NCBI GenBank assembly: GCA_016185755.1
Contig: JACPMX010000006.1
Span: forward strand, 162,644 to 219,003
Source: Candidatus Woesearchaeota archaeon
GTDB taxonomy: Archaea; Nanobdellota; Nanobdellia; Woesearchaeales; GW2011-AR4
Length of the DNA stretch: 56,360 nt
Direction: 5' to 3'
This document shows, piece by piece, positions 25,269 to 34,858 of the stretch. Both the position numbers and the translations under genes were made by a program. Numbering within the stretch: the stretch's first letter is position 1; the number at the start of each line of letters is the position of its first letter. The notes beneath the pieces are model-generated. The model did not search any database. It was not told the origin of the DNA and saw nothing but the letters and a program-made list of their open reading frames with translations.

Positions 25269-25874
25269 TTAAATCTCATATCTTAAAATTTTGCCCAATT
25301 TTTCTTTGTCAGGCACGATGCTTTCCAGCTCTGCGCCAGGAATCAGCTTCCCGCCGCTTTTGAGGTAATTCGCATACTGCCTTATGCTTTCAGGGTCATT
25401 TGGGTTGATAACATGGTTGAGCATGAACCACACGCTCAGCTCTTCCCCGTAATCCTTGCACTGGATAGATGTCCTGCATTCCAATGGCTTGACTTCGTGG
25501 ACTGTGCAGCCCTTTTCATCGTCAAAAAACACGCATCTCCCATACGGCTTTCCCTTCTCCCTTATAAGCTTTGGGCGCAGCAGTTTTTTGTTGAATAGCT
25601 CAATTTCCTCCAAAAACCCTTTTTTCAGGTCCTGCCCTGAAACGCCCAAAAATCTTGCCATGTTCTTTGCATCGTCTCCGGCAAGAGAGCCGCTTCCAAA
25701 CCTGCAGCCGTGGTTGCATGAATTGCACTGGCAAGGTGCAGCCAATTTTAATACGTCATTTAAAGGGGTGTTTTTGGTAATTATCTTTATCAGCTCTTTT
25801 TTAGCTAAATTAACAATTCTCAATCCGCCTTCGGCAAATTTTACTCTCGCAAGGCATCCGACCTTGCTCGCCAT
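25269..25874 (-). CDS. YkgJ-family (UPF0153) cysteine-cluster protein
   Basis: 201 aa with the family's metal-binding pattern: C.C..C...C at about 48-57 and GRCVFF....[13 protein letters not shown] at about 112-133. Members are predicted zinc or iron-sulfur binders of unknown function. Overlap or 4-bp spacing with dnaJ suggests co-transcription. Confidence 0.8.
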   Translation of the reverse strand: MASKVGCLARVKFAEGGLRIVNLAKKELIKIITKNTPLNDVLKLAAPCQCNSCNHGCRFGSGSLAGDDAKNMARFLGVSGQDLKKGFLEEIELFNKKLLRPKLIREKGKPYGRCVFFDDEKGCTVHEVKPLECRTSIQCKDYGEELSVWFMLNHVINPNDPESIRQYANYLKSGGKLIPGAELESIVPDKEKLGKILRYEI

Positions 25875-25890
25875 GCATTGCCATACATTG

Positions 25891-26385
25891 TTATTCTAAT
25901 TTTGCTTTTCTCAGCAATTCCTTCTCAATCTTCTTGGTAAAATTTATTTCCTTTTCAACGTCCCCTCTTTTATACCTTTGCTTTATGTACTCAAACCTCT
26001 CGTCAACGCTTACAATCTTGTCGTTCTTTATCCTTTTGTCAGCATAAAAAACTATTTTCTCCTCCCAAGTTTTTGGCACAAATTCAGGATTATCAAGATA
26101 GGATAAGCCGTGCTTCTTTATTATCAAGGCCACTTCAGGAAACCCAAGCGATTTTACAAGCTCATGGCCTTGAACAATATGGTCTTCAGAATCAGCCTTT
26201 TTTATGTCATGCAGCAATGCCCCTGCTGCAACCAATTTCTTGTTCACTTTTATGCCTTTCTTTTCCAGCAAATCACATATTTTTAATGAAAACTCGCATA
26301 CTTTCTTAAGGTGCGCAACTATATTTCCTGGCACATTGCTGTCTTTCAGGATTTGCAGGCATTGTTCGCGAGTGGGAAGATTCAT
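25891..26385 (-). CDS. HD-domain phosphohydrolase (HDIG type)
   Basis: HD-superfamily metal-dependent phosphohydrolase. His and the HDIK core (LLHDIKKAD, about 58-66), a second His in GHELVKS, and a distal Asp in the YADKRIKNDK segment give the H...HD...D set. 164 aa. Substrate unknown; such archaeal proteins are often annotated as nucleotidyl phosphatases. Part of a minus-strand run with the YkgJ and dnaJ genes. Confidence 0.82.
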   Translation of the reverse strand: MNLPTREQCLQILKDSNVPGNIVAHLKKVCEFSLKICDLLEKKGIKVNKKLVAAGALLHDIKKADSEDHIVQGHELVKSLGFPEVALIIKKHGLSYLDNPEFVPKTWEEKIVFYADKRIKNDKIVSVDERFEYIKQRYKRGDVEKEINFTKKIEKELLRKAKLE

Positions 26386-26387
26386 TT

Positions 26388-27005
26388 TTAATCACTTATT
26401 AACAAATCTCTAATAAATCTTATCAAACTTGTTAAAGACCATACAGCAAAAAGAAATGCTAAAATTAAGATACTCCATAATTGGGTGTTACTAAAGAGCG
26501 GAGCGAAAACCAGTCCGACAATACTTAACAAAATTGTCGAGCAAGCTATTATTGCAGGTTGAAAAAATTTATGTTTAAATTTTTCTTTTGTTGTTAGTAT
26601 TTTAATTAAAGACTTAATTTTGTACTCTAATGTACTATCCTCTGAATTTTTATTAAGATTTTTTAATTGACTTTCCAATTGATTGCAATAATTTAGCAAT
26701 TCTCCATCATTCAAGAATTCTAAGTCCTCTTTATATGTCATATTATGCATTTTAACGCCTTCAATCAAATTTTTCTTCTCAAGTGATAAATATTCAAATC
26801 GAAATATTATTACTACTACAATTATACTAAAAAGCGCTGCAAAGCCTTGAACTAAAGAACTTAGAGTCCAAAAATATTGTTGATTTATTGTTACATCGTA
26901 CCTTTTAAGAAATGGTGGTAATATAAACCCAATTAAAGTAACAAAAATCAAACCAGCATAAATCTCTCTTGGAAAATGTAATATTTTTTCTATGATTTTT
27001 CTCAT
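26388..27005 (-). CDS. Hypothetical membrane protein, four predicted helices
   Basis: 205 aa. Hydrophobic segments at about 16-33, 45-68, 148-168 and 172-192, with a ~75-residue cytosolic-looking coiled-coil loop (about 75-145) between pairs. No family recognised. Codon use is distinctly more A/T-ending than the chaperone genes on both sides, suggesting later insertion into the dnaK-dnaJ block. Confidence 0.65.
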   Translation of the reverse strand: MRKIIEKILHFPREIYAGLIFVTLIGFILPPFLKRYDVTINQQYFWTLSSLVQGFAALFSIIVVVIIFRFEYLSLEKKNLIEGVKMHNMTYKEDLEFLNDGELLNYCNQLESQLKNLNKNSEDSTLEYKIKSLIKILTTKEKFKHKFFQPAIIACSTILLSIVGLVFAPLFSNTQLWSILILAFLFAVWSLTSLIRFIRDLLISD

Positions 27006-27017
27006 ATGTGCAAAATC

Positions 27018-28904
27018 CTATTTCCTCTTTTTCTTCTCCTCGTCCTTCACTTCATAGTCGGCATCCACAACATTGTCGTTGTTTTTTGATTTTTCTTCTG
27101 TTTCTTCGCTTGCTTGTTGCCCATGTTGCTGCTGATGCTGCTGCCCTGCCTTCTGGTACAGCTCAGTTGACATCTTCTGCACCATCTCGTTGATTTCGTC
27201 AAACTTCTTCCTGATTGCACCAGTGTCCTTCTCCGCGGGCTTCAGCAATTCCTTCAGCTCCATGATCCTGCCTTTTATCTCGCTTATTTCCTTTTCAGGC
27301 ACTTTTCCTTCAAGGTCCTTGAATAATTTTTCAGTTGTATAGACGAGATTATCGGCCTGGTTGACAGTCTCAATCTCTTCCTTCTTTTTCTTGTCGACCT
27401 CGGCAAACTCTTCAGCTTGCTTCTTCATCCTTTCAATCTCTTCGTCGCTCAGCTTCTGGGATGCAGTAATCTTGATGCTCTGCTCCTTTCCTGTCCCAAG
27501 GTCTTTTGCATTGACATGTAAAATTCCGTTTGCATCAATGTCAAAAGTGACTTCTATTTGGGGAATGCCTCTTGGCGCCGGGGGAATGCCGACCAAATCA
27601 AACTGCCCGAGCACTTTGTTGTCATTAAACATGGGCCTTTCGCCCTGGCCGACCCTTATTGTCACAGCAGTCTGGCTGTCAGCAGCTGTGCTGAACACCT
27701 GCTGCTTTTTTGTAGGGACAGTTGCATTCCTTTCAATCAGTTTTGTAAATACGCCCCCGAGCGTTTCTATGCCCAGGCTAAGCGGCGTTACATCAAGCAA
27801 CAGTATGTCCTTGACCTCTCCTGCAAGCACTCCTGCCTGGACAGCTGCGCCCATCGCGACACACTCCATCGGGTCAACGCCCCTTTCAGCCTGCTTGCCT
27901 ATGAAATCTTCCACAAATTTCTTCACAACAGGCATCCTGGTCGGCCCGCCTACAAGTATGATTTTGTCAATGTCCTTGGATGAAAGCTTTGCATCCTTCA
28001 TGGCCTGCTCTGTAGGGTGCCTGCACTTCCTGATTATAGGATCGATAAGCTGCTCAAGCTTTGCCCTTGTTAGCTTTATTGTGAGGTGCTTTGGCCCCTC
28101 ATTTGTTGCTGTTATAAACGGCAGATTAATGTCAGTCTCAAAAACAGTTGAAAGCTCGATTTTTGCCTTTTCCGCAGCCTCTCTCAATCTCTGCATTGCT
28201 GTGTTGTCTTTTGACAGGTCGATTCCCTCCGTCTTCTTGAATTCAGAGGCAAGGTACTCTATCAAAGACTGGTCCATGTCTGTTCCGCCAAGCTGAGTGT
28301 CTCCTGAAGTAGATAAAACCTGGAAGACTCCGCCGCCAAACTCCATTATCGTCACATCCAGAGTTCCCCCTCCAAGGTCAAAAACAAGAATTTTCAGTTC
28401 CTTGTCCTGCTTGTCTATGCCGTATGCCATTGAAGCAGCTGTCGGCTCGTTGACTATCCTGACAACTTCGAGCCCTGCAATTTCCCCTGCATCCTTTGTT
28501 GCCTGGCGCTGGTTGTCGTCAAAATAGGCCGGGACTGTGATGACGGCCTTGCTAATCTTTTCACCCAGAAACTCCTCTGCGTCTTTCTTTATCTTCTGCA
28601 GAATAAAAGCTGAAATCTGCTGAGGAGTGTATTCCTTGCCGTTAATATGGTACTTATGATTGGTGCCCATCTTCCTCTTTGCAGCCATTATCGTATTGTC
28701 AGGATTTGAAATTGCTTGTCGCCTTGCCGGCTCTCCAACCAGAATCTGGCCGTCTTTTGTGAATGCCACTACACTTGGAAATGCCTTTCCATATGCTGTT
28801 GTGCCCTCTGCGCTCGGTATTATGGTTGGCTTGCCTGCCTGCAGGGCAGAAGCTGCCGAATTCGATGTCCCCAAGTCAATTCCGATTATCTTTTCCTTTG
28901 CCAT
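27018..28904 (-). CDS. dnaK: DnaK (Hsp70) chaperone
   Basis: ATP-driven folding chaperone. N-terminal GIDLGTSNS phosphate loop, [20 protein letters not shown] and the linker region [14 protein letters not shown] are Hsp70 signatures; the tail is Gln-rich ([10 protein letters not shown]) then acidic/basic. 628 aa is full length. A clear Shine-Dalgarno (ggaggt) precedes the ATG. Follows grpE by ~45 bp on the same strand; bacterial-type Hsp70 is found in only some archaea. Confidence 0.98.
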   Translation of the reverse strand: MAKEKIIGIDLGTSNSAASALQAGKPTIIPSAEGTTAYGKAFPSVVAFTKDGQILVGEPARRQAISNPDNTIMAAKRKMGTNHKYHINGKEYTPQQISAFILQKIKKDAEEFLGEKISKAVITVPAYFDDNQRQATKDAGEIAGLEVVRIVNEPTAASMAYGIDKQDKELKILVFDLGGGTLDVTIMEFGGGVFQVLSTSGDTQLGGTDMDQSLIEYLASEFKKTEGIDLSKDNTAMQRLREAAEKAKIELSTVFETDINLPFITATNEGPKHLTIKLTRAKLEQLIDPIIRKCRHPTEQAMKDAKLSSKDIDKIILVGGPTRMPVVKKFVEDFIGKQAERGVDPMECVAMGAAVQAGVLAGEVKDILLLDVTPLSLGIETLGGVFTKLIERNATVPTKKQQVFSTAADSQTAVTIRVGQGERPMFNDNKVLGQFDLVGIPPAPRGIPQIEVTFDIDANGILHVNAKDLGTGKEQSIKITASQKLSDEEIERMKKQAEEFAEVDKKKKEEIETVNQADNLVYTTEKLFKDLEGKVPEKEISEIKGRIMELKELLKPAEKDTGAIRKKFDEINEMVQKMSTELYQKAGQQHQQQHGQQASEETEEKSKNNDNVVDADYEVKDEEKKKRK

Positions 28905-28950
28905 TTTTGATTAACCTCCACGTTAATTTTTGATTTTTTGTTTTGAAATT

Positions 28951-29457
28951 TTATTTTCCACTGATTTTAACCTTGCTAAACCTCAGTACCCTGTCATGAA
29001 ACGTATACCCTTTTTGCAGCTCTTCAAGTATTGTGCCTTCTGGCTTGTCTGACTCTTCTTTCAAAAGCACTTCGTGCCTGTAAGGGTCAAACTGCTCGCC
29101 ATCTGCCTTGATAGGCCGTAATCCAATGCTTTCAAGGGTTGAAATAAGCTGAGCATGTATCATATCAATTCCCTGAATAAATTTTTCCTTATCATTTGTA
29201 TTCTTTATTGCATGCTCAAAGCTGTCAAGCACCGGCAATAATTTTCCAACTGTTAATGCGCCTGCGTATTTTGCAAATTCTTCTTTTTCCTTCTCAACCC
29301 GTTTTTTGTAATTCTCGAATTCAGCCTGCAATCTTTTTAGCGTGTCTGTCAATTCGTCTATTTTTTGCTGGTTTTCTTCTGTCTTTGGCCTTTCTTCTGA
29401 TTTTTTATCATCAGACACCTTTGCCTCGGCTTTTTTATTTTCTTTTTTTGCTTCCAT
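28951..29457 (-). CDS. grpE: GrpE nucleotide-exchange factor
   Basis: Releases ADP from DnaK. N-terminal charged coiled coil (residues 1-75) and C-terminal beta domain ending with DRVLRFSKVKIS, with the family's FDPYRHEVL signature. 168 aa. Adjacent to dnaK. A half-site GTTGAC resembling the hsp20 operator lies in its leader, weak evidence for shared control. Confidence 0.95.
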   Translation of the reverse strand: MEAKKENKKAEAKVSDDKKSEERPKTEENQQKIDELTDTLKRLQAEFENYKKRVEKEKEEFAKYAGALTVGKLLPVLDSFEHAIKNTNDKEKFIQGIDMIHAQLISTLESIGLRPIKADGEQFDPYRHEVLLKEESDKPEGTILEELQKGYTFHDRVLRFSKVKISGK

Positions 29458-29562
29458 TTTATTTTTCGTAATGTTCTTGCCAATGTCAACTTTATGTTAT
29501 TTCTGCCATTATTCCATCTTTCCTAACGCATTGCCCAATTTAAAAAATTAAAAAACAAAATT

Positions 29563-29976
29563 CTACTTTATTTCAATTCTCTTTGCTTCCGCTTTATTGG
29601 CCTTTGGAATTTCGACTTTCAAAATCTCGTTCTTGTAGCTTGCATCCGCGTTTTCAGCCGCAACCTCTGCCGGCAGGGGCAATGCGCTGTAGAAGCTTTG
29701 GCTCCTCATTTCATAGGAATAGCTTTCCTTGTCTTCAACCTTGTTCTCTGCCTTTTTCTCAACCTTGACTTCTATCCTGTCATCTGTGACATTCAGCCGT
29801 ATGTCCTCCTTTTCGACACCCGGCAGCTCAAAAGTAGCTATCACAGAGCTCTCTGTCTCAACAATGTCAGCCACTGGAATCCTGGAAACAGCTTCCAATT
29901 CCGGCCTTTTCATAATAGCAACGCACCTGTTGCTGAATTCTTTCTCGAACTCGTCAAAAATATTGCTCCTGAACAT
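29563..29976 (-). CDS. Small heat-shock protein, Hsp20/alpha-crystallin family
   Basis: ATP-independent holdase. The alpha-crystallin domain runs from about residue 32 (PVADIVETESSVIATFELPGVEKEDI) to the end (ILKVEIPKANKAEAKRIEI), including the IxI-like VEIPKA. 137 aa. Shine-Dalgarno ggaggtg 8-10 bp before the ATG. TATA-like gtttatatac lies upstream, with the perfect palindrome at 30004-30022 between it and the gene. Confidence 0.94.
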   Translation of the reverse strand: MFRSNIFDEFEKEFSNRCVAIMKRPELEAVSRIPVADIVETESSVIATFELPGVEKEDIRLNVTDDRIEVKVEKKAENKVEDKESYSYEMRSQSFYSALPLPAEVAAENADASYKNEILKVEIPKANKAEAKRIEIK

Positions 29977-30003
29977 TTTTTAAGCACCTCCATCTTTATA
30001 TTT

Positions 30004-30022
30004 TGTTGACCTTAAGTCAACA
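30004..30022. promoter_or_regulatory. Perfect operator-like palindrome between hsp20 and its divergent regulator
   Basis: TGTTGAC-CTTAA-GTCAACA: 7-bp perfect arms, 5-nt spacer. It lies downstream of the hsp20 TATA-like box (about 30041-30051 on the minus strand), at the predicted start site, where a bound repressor would block hsp20. The divergent winged-helix gene (30097) is the natural candidate binder. Confidence 0.7.
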
Positions 30023-30096
30023 GAAGGTAGGTATTCTCAACAAGTATATAAACTTTTCGGCAAAGATTTAAATATAAGAAGTTCGTAGAAGCCATT

Positions 30097-30504
30097 ATGG
30101 CATATATAAGGCAGAGGATAACTATAGTAAACATAAGAAAGCCTGCAGAGCATAATGTAAACCAAGAGCTGCAATGGTTTGGCTCCTCGCTTGGCTTGTT
30201 TAACCTTAGGGACAGGGACAAAAGCACGTTCAGGGTATTCATAGAGCTTTTGAAGTCTGCGAAAGCAAACAGCCATCTGACAAGCGACGAGCTTGCTGCA
30301 AGGCTTGCCCTGTCAAGAGGCACCATAATCCACCACATAAACAAGCTTATGGAATCGGGCATTGTGATACATGAAGGCAACAGCTACACCTTAAGGGTTG
30401 AAAACCTCAAGTCGCTGATTGAAGAGGTTGAGAAGGACATCAAGAGGGCCTGCGATGATTTGAAGGAAGTTGCAAAAGAGATTGATAAAAGGCTTGGATT
30501 GTAG
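30097..30504 (+). CDS. Winged-helix regulator, candidate heat-shock repressor
   Basis: 135 aa. The core SDELAARLALSRGTIIHHINKLMESGIVIHEGNSYTLR is a textbook helix-turn-helix with wing; the C-terminal helix (SLIEEVEKDIKRACDDLKEVAKEI) is a dimerisation coiled coil. Divergent from the hsp20-grpE-dnaK block with a palindromic operator between, so it probably regulates chaperones, analogous to archaeal Phr/HSR1 (role inferred). TATA-like tttaaata ~27 bp before the ATG indicates leaderless mRNA. Confidence 0.82.
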   Translation: MAYIRQRITIVNIRKPAEHNVNQELQWFGSSLGLFNLRDRDKSTFRVFIELLKSAKANSHLTSDELAARLALSRGTIIHHINKLMESGIVIHEGNSYTLRVENLKSLIEEVEKDIKRACDDLKEVAKEIDKRLGL

Positions 30505-30566
30505 TGTTTTGATTTTACAATTTTACAATAGTAAATTATATAAACTACCAATATGAATTTTAGCCC

Positions 30567-32045
30567 ATGAAAAAAGTGATTTTGCTGCTTGTCTTTTTTC
30601 TTGTCATTCCGGCTGCTTTCGCAGAGACGACAATTCATCTGGAGCAAGGCACCTATAACATTGGCAACAGGATAAAAGCCTCTGTTTCAGTCATGCAGCC
30701 TTCAAATTTTGAAGGGCTGTTCAAGCTAACACTTTCATGCGGCAATTACAGGCTGCAGTATTTCCTGACTCCGGTAAGCCTGGAGGCAAGCTTCATGACT
30801 GCGCTGGACGTGCCGGAAGTCCCTGCAACATCGTCAATGCTGGGCGACTGCACCATTGCAGGGCATCTGCTGACAAATGACAACCTGATTGTTGAAGAGA
30901 AGGTTTCCGGCGTGTTCACTATAACGGACAGGCTGACAGTGCTTCCTGTCAGGGCAAGCATCATAGCTTTGCCAGGAGAATCAATCCAGATTGCAGGCGT
31001 TGTCAATGAGGCTTTTGGGAATAATGTTCTGAAAGCCGCCACTCAGGTAAGGCTTGGCAACATTTCCCACGACCTGGAAGCATTAGACGGCAAATTCAAT
31101 TTAACCCTGGAAATCCCAAAAAACATAAAGTCAGGCAGGCATGCTATTGAGATAAAATCCTTCGACTCAAAAAGCAACCTTGGAAGCTCGTCAATAGAGC
31201 TCGAAATAACGGCAATTCCAAGCTACATAAAAACCGAGCTGGGCTCATCAGCACTTTTGCCCGGCTCAAAAGTGGAAATAACCCCTTCACTTTACGACCA
31301 GGCCGATGAACTGATTAACGCCTCGCTTGATCTTGAACTGACATCCCCGGCCAACTCGAAAGTATTCACAAAGGTCGTGCAGAGCAATGAAAAGATTGAG
31401 TATGAATTCAGCCAGTATGCAGAGCCGGGCCCGTATACATTGGAAAGCTCCTACAAAGGCCTGCACGATTACGATGCCATCAACATAACTACGATAAGGG
31501 AAGTCAAGATAAAATTCGGCAACGAGACCGTGTTCATTGAGAACATAGGGAACATCCCTTTTATAGACGAGCTGACATTTTTTCTCGAAAGCGAGACAAA
31601 AAAATACCCCGTACTTAAAAAAATAAGCGTAGACCCCGGCAAAATCCTGAATATCGACCTGTCCAAGGAAGTGCCGCTTGGGATTTATGATGTCTTGCTT
31701 CCTGTTAAGGAGGGGCTTGAGCCTGTTAAAGAGTCCGTCACTGAAAAGGCAAGCGAAGCTGCCGAAAGCGTCTCAAATCTCCTGCCTGAAAAGGAAAAAG
31801 TCCTGGCTGATGGTGTAACGATACATGACAACAGGCCGACTTACAAAAAAATAGCCAGCGGCCTTTCGACAATAAGCGGGGCCCTTGTAGGCGCAGACGG
31901 TGTTATTGCAAAAAACCCCCTTGTTGCCCCCATAATCCTGCTTTCAATAGTGTCCCTTGTCGTATTCAGGTACGGAAGAAAGCCAATAATGAGGCTGATA
32001 AAAGGCAAGAAGGAAGAGAAAGATGATGATAAAGAGGAGGAATAA
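30567..32045 (+). CDS. Secreted, C-terminally membrane-anchored surface protein
   Basis: 492 aa. Signal peptide (VILLLVFFLVIPAAFAE, cleavage near residue 20), a long beta-rich extracellular part with Ig-like repeats, a transmembrane helix near the C-terminus (VAPIILLSIVSLVVF) and a short charged cytosolic tail (KEEKDDDKEEE). No catalytic motif seen. TATA-like aattatataaac ~28 bp before the ATG. Likely envelope component; family not named. Confidence 0.75.
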   Translation: MKKVILLLVFFLVIPAAFAETTIHLEQGTYNIGNRIKASVSVMQPSNFEGLFKLTLSCGNYRLQYFLTPVSLEASFMTALDVPEVPATSSMLGDCTIAGHLLTNDNLIVEEKVSGVFTITDRLTVLPVRASIIALPGESIQIAGVVNEAFGNNVLKAATQVRLGNISHDLEALDGKFNLTLEIPKNIKSGRHAIEIKSFDSKSNLGSSSIELEITAIPSYIKTELGSSALLPGSKVEITPSLYDQADELINASLDLELTSPANSKVFTKVVQSNEKIEYEFSQYAEPGPYTLESSYKGLHDYDAINITTIREVKIKFGNETVFIENIGNIPFIDELTFFLESETKKYPVLKKISVDPGKILNIDLSKEVPLGIYDVLLPVKEGLEPVKESVTEKASEAAESVSNLLPEKEKVLADGVTIHDNRPTYKKIASGLSTISGALVGADGVIAKNPLVAPIILLSIVSLVVFRYGRKPIMRLIKGKKEEKDDDKEEE

Positions 32046-32103
32046 AATTTCGGGTTTTTTAAAATATTAATAAAATGTCAATTTATAAAAGCGTCTTACT
32101 AAA

Positions 32104-32283
32104 CTACCCCCTTCTTTTCCTTTCCTCATCCATGGCGCTTGTTTCCCCCAAAGTCTCGTCAAGCAAATCTTGGGCTGTCTTCCTGAAGCCCACACCCCCT
32201 TCCTTGGAGCAGTAAGGGCATCTCTGGGGCATTTTTGCATTCTTGAACTTGTAGCCGCAGCTTCTGCATTCAAAGTCCATCAT
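32104..32283 (-). CDS. Small rubredoxin-like zinc-ribbon protein (59 aa)
   Basis: Read directly on the minus strand from ATG 32283 (a second Met follows at 32280) to TAG 32104. Two zinc knuckles: C6-R-S-C9-G-Y and R-C22-P-Y-C25. The remainder is a charged helix (AQDLLDETLGETSAMDEERKRR). Such ribbons occur in archaeal RNA/DNA-binding or electron-transfer proteins; role here unknown. Convergent with the surface protein. A TATA-like tract (gtatataaat) lies just upstream. Confidence 0.8.
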   Translation of the reverse strand: MMDFECRSCGYKFKNAKMPQRCPYCSKEGGVGFRKTAQDLLDETLGETSAMDEERKRRG

Positions 32284-32324
32284 AATACTACCTTATAGTA
32301 AGAAGTATATAAATTTTACGGCAA

Positions 32325-33671
32325 TCAGAGCTTTCCTTTGATGAATGCCTGGAAACCCTTCATTTTGGATTTGCTCACCATGCGGTAGGCTGCTACATAA
32401 ACGGCAGAAGCGGCAAGAATCAGGGCTACAACTCCTGTAAACATGTACATTGACATTGGTTCGGGGACTTGGCTGTCTTTTTTAGCCTCGGGCTGGGATG
32501 GCTTTTGGATTGGCGTGAATTCAAATTGAATGCTTTCTTTTATCAAAGGGCTTTGGGACGAAACTTCATTTTTTTGCTCTTCCGTCTCGGCAATATGTTC
32601 TGGTTCGGGCCCCGTAATCCACCAAAATGGGGGCGGCCCATTGCCTCCGCTGCTGCCAGTATTCTGGCTAGCCTGCTCATTATTTTGGGTTGGTGCGCTT
32701 TGTGCTTGCTCCTGTTGGGCTTGGATTTGAGCTTGGGAAACCTGGCTGTTGCTTACTTCAAAATCATTGCTGTAGGCTTCAGTATAATTGGCGCTGTCAT
32801 TCGCAGCCACGGCAACAGCATAATTTCCGTTTGCAAACAGGGAGCTGTCAAAAATGCAGCTTGATTGTAAAGTGTAGCAAATCTTGGTGCGGTTTTCTCC
32901 AATCAGGGTTCCGTTATCATAAATCCTGCTAACAAGATAAGCTGAGAAAGCCAATACGTCATTGTCCGCATCGCTTGCATTCCAAGTCACAGTGATATTT
33001 CCGCTTGCCGGCAATCCGGAAGGCTCTGTGACTGATACTGCAGGAGCATGATTGCCTGCTTCAGTTATGTTCACCATTATTATTTCGGATGCTGTTTCAT
33101 TCATATCAGAAACTGAAAAAAGAACAAAGTATACTCCAGCATCATCAAAATCTGTAAGCCAGCTGAAGTTCCCTGTTGAATCCAAAGCCCCAAAAGAAGA
33201 ATTTGTGGAAAAAGCCAATGCATCGCTGTCAGGGTCTGAAGCTGAAATCAGGAATTCCAGCAATTGCCCTTCAAGGACTTGCTTTCCTCCTATGAGATTA
33301 AGTGTTGGCGCATGGTTTCCGGTCTCTGTGATATTGACCATTATTATTTCAGATGCGCCTTCTGTTCCGTCAGAAACTGTGAACTGCACAAAATAAACCC
33401 CGGATTCATTGAATGCCGGGCTCCATGAGTAATGGCCCGTGTTTTGATTTAAAGTTCCTCTGCTGTCATTTTTGCTAAAGGCAAGAGTGTCATTGTCGGC
33501 ATCAGATGCGCTTATTGTAAATTCCAGCAGCTGCCCCTCATCGACCTGCTTGCCGCCGATCAGCTCCAGCACAGGCGGATTGTTGGCCTGGGCAAAAGCA
33601 GAATTAAGAATAAATGCCGACATTACAATAAAAACCAACACAAATTTTGGAACTGACGACATAAACCACAC
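32325..33671 (-). CDS. Secreted surface protein with tandem cadherin/Ig-like repeats
   Basis: 448 aa. Signal peptide (FVLVFIVMSAFILNSAFAQ), then two near-identical ~90-residue beta modules (LIGGKQV.EGQLLEF.ISASD.D.D.LAFS...SEIIMVNIT) and a third, more diverged. A Gln/Ser-rich linker (about 320-350) precedes a C-terminal membrane helix (FTGVVALILAASAVYVAAY) and basic tail. The DxDxD loops suggest calcium-dependent folding. Met4 (33662) is an equally good start. Probable adhesion role (inference). Confidence 0.85.
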   Translation of the reverse strand: MWFMSSVPKFVLVFIVMSAFILNSAFAQANNPPVLELIGGKQVDEGQLLEFTISASDADNDTLAFSKNDSRGTLNQNTGHYSWSPAFNESGVYFVQFTVSDGTEGASEIIMVNITETGNHAPTLNLIGGKQVLEGQLLEFLISASDPDSDALAFSTNSSFGALDSTGNFSWLTDFDDAGVYFVLFSVSDMNETASEIIMVNITEAGNHAPAVSVTEPSGLPASGNITVTWNASDADNDVLAFSAYLVSRIYDNGTLIGENRTKICYTLQSSCIFDSSLFANGNYAVAVAANDSANYTEAYSNDFEVSNSQVSQAQIQAQQEQAQSAPTQNNEQASQNTGSSGGNGPPPFWWITGPEPEHIAETEEQKNEVSSQSPLIKESIQFEFTPIQKPSQPEAKKDSQVPEPMSMYMFTGVVALILAASAVYVAAYRMVSKSKMKGFQAFIKGKL

Positions 33672-33786
33672 CCAAACAAATTTGCAATATTGAATTACAA
33701 TATAGAAAAGCTTGCTAATTAATTATTCGGGCATATCTTTGGCACAATATACATACTATTGATGTCTTATTTTAAAATAAAAAGAA

Positions 33787-34356
33787 TTAATTCCCTTTTC
33801 TGTCATGCGCTCTTAAGCTGGGCCTCATCTTTTCAGCGCCTTTTCCCTTGTGCAGCAATCCCCTTGCCCTTGTTCCTGCGCTTGTCAATCCCCTCTGCGA
33901 CCTTCCTTTATGTCCTGCAATCCAGCTTATTCTTTTGTCAGACATTACTGAAGGGTTGCTCCTGTCGACAAGAATTATCTCGTACCAATAGTTTAACCCG
34001 TCCTGGCCTGCATAATAGCTGTTAAGAACTTCGCAATTCGGATATTTTCTTGCTGCCCTGTTTTCAGCAACTGCCTGGTAATTAAGGGTAAGGTCTTTTC
34101 TCCTGGACATTGCCTTGGGCCTTCTTGGGTGCCTTATCTGCGGCCTTTGCCGTCCGCCCCTGTCAACTCTCTGCCTTACGACAATAAATCCGGGCTTTGC
34201 CCTGTATCCCAAAGAACGGGCCCTGTCAATCCTTGTCGGCCTTTCAACCCTTATAGTTGCAGGCTCCTGGCGCCATTCTATAATGCGCTTCTGCCATAAA
34301 TCTCCAAGGTTCTCCTGTTTTTTCCAGATATCGCGTATATACTTGTACATTCCCAT
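33787..34356 (-). CDS. rpl15e: Ribosomal protein eL15 (L15e)
   Basis: Large-subunit protein, universal in archaea and eukaryotes. Starts MGMYKYIRDIWKK, and contains RPTRIDRARSLGYRAKPGF and the C-terminal RGLLHKGKGAEK.RPS motif. I start at 34356 because family members begin MGMYKYI; an in-frame Met at 34368 would add four residues. Basic throughout, full length. Confidence 0.97.
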   Translation of the reverse strand: MGMYKYIRDIWKKQENLGDLWQKRIIEWRQEPATIRVERPTRIDRARSLGYRAKPGFIVVRQRVDRGGRQRPQIRHPRRPKAMSRRKDLTLNYQAVAENRAARKYPNCEVLNSYYAGQDGLNYWYEIILVDRSNPSVMSDKRISWIAGHKGRSQRGLTSAGTRARGLLHKGKGAEKMRPSLRAHDRKGN

Positions 34357-34509
34357 TTTAGCTTCCAATTATTTGATTTTTTGGGGATTCAGGCGAGCAA
34401 TTGCCTACATTTCCCTGAATTCTGGAATTTTATTTGATTTATAAAGGTATTGGGTGAGCATAAGATCATAAAGCAAAATTTAAAAAATGCATGTAACTAT
34501 TTTAATGCC

Positions 34510-34803
34510 ATGTACACTTACGAAGAACTTTCTGCACAGCTTGCTGAAGATATATCTCGGTTCCGAAAACAAGCTGATATTTGCAAGACATCGCAAAGGC
34601 AAAGAATAAGCAATCTCGGCCATATGGTTAGATTAATTGCTGATGACATTCAAGGCAAGAGAGGCGAAATAAAAGACGGCGAAGTCCATCTAAATTTTTC
34701 CGGAGATGACCTGTCCCGAAGACTTGGAATTGCCCGGGGAACTATTTTAGAGTATTTGAGGGACTTGGGCAGCAGAAATGTTAGATATTATTTGCAGAGT
34801 TAA
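34510..34803 (+). CDS. Small helix-turn-helix protein (97 aa)
   Basis: Family not recognised. The C-terminal half DDLSRRLGIARGTILEYLRDLGSRNVRYYL is a helix-turn-helix with recognition helix RGTILEYLRDL. I start at 34510, ~27 bp after a TATA-like tract (aaatttaaaa, about 34477-34488); the open frame extends to 34450 but through that box. Divergent from eL15. Possible regulator. Confidence 0.6.
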   Translation: MYTYEELSAQLAEDISRFRKQADICKTSQRQRISNLGHMVRLIADDIQGKRGEIKDGEVHLNFSGDDLSRRLGIARGTILEYLRDLGSRNVRYYLQS

Positions 34804-34858
34804 TGCCGCGCTGGACACCCAAATCTTTTTATACAATTAATGATTATTCAGCCTTAAA

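Noticed and set aside
32067-32273. 68-residue minus-strand reading frame over the zinc-ribbon gene
   Set aside because: A different frame gives a clear two-CxxC zinc ribbon (32104-32283) with its own ATG and TATA-like box; the other frame is a shadow.
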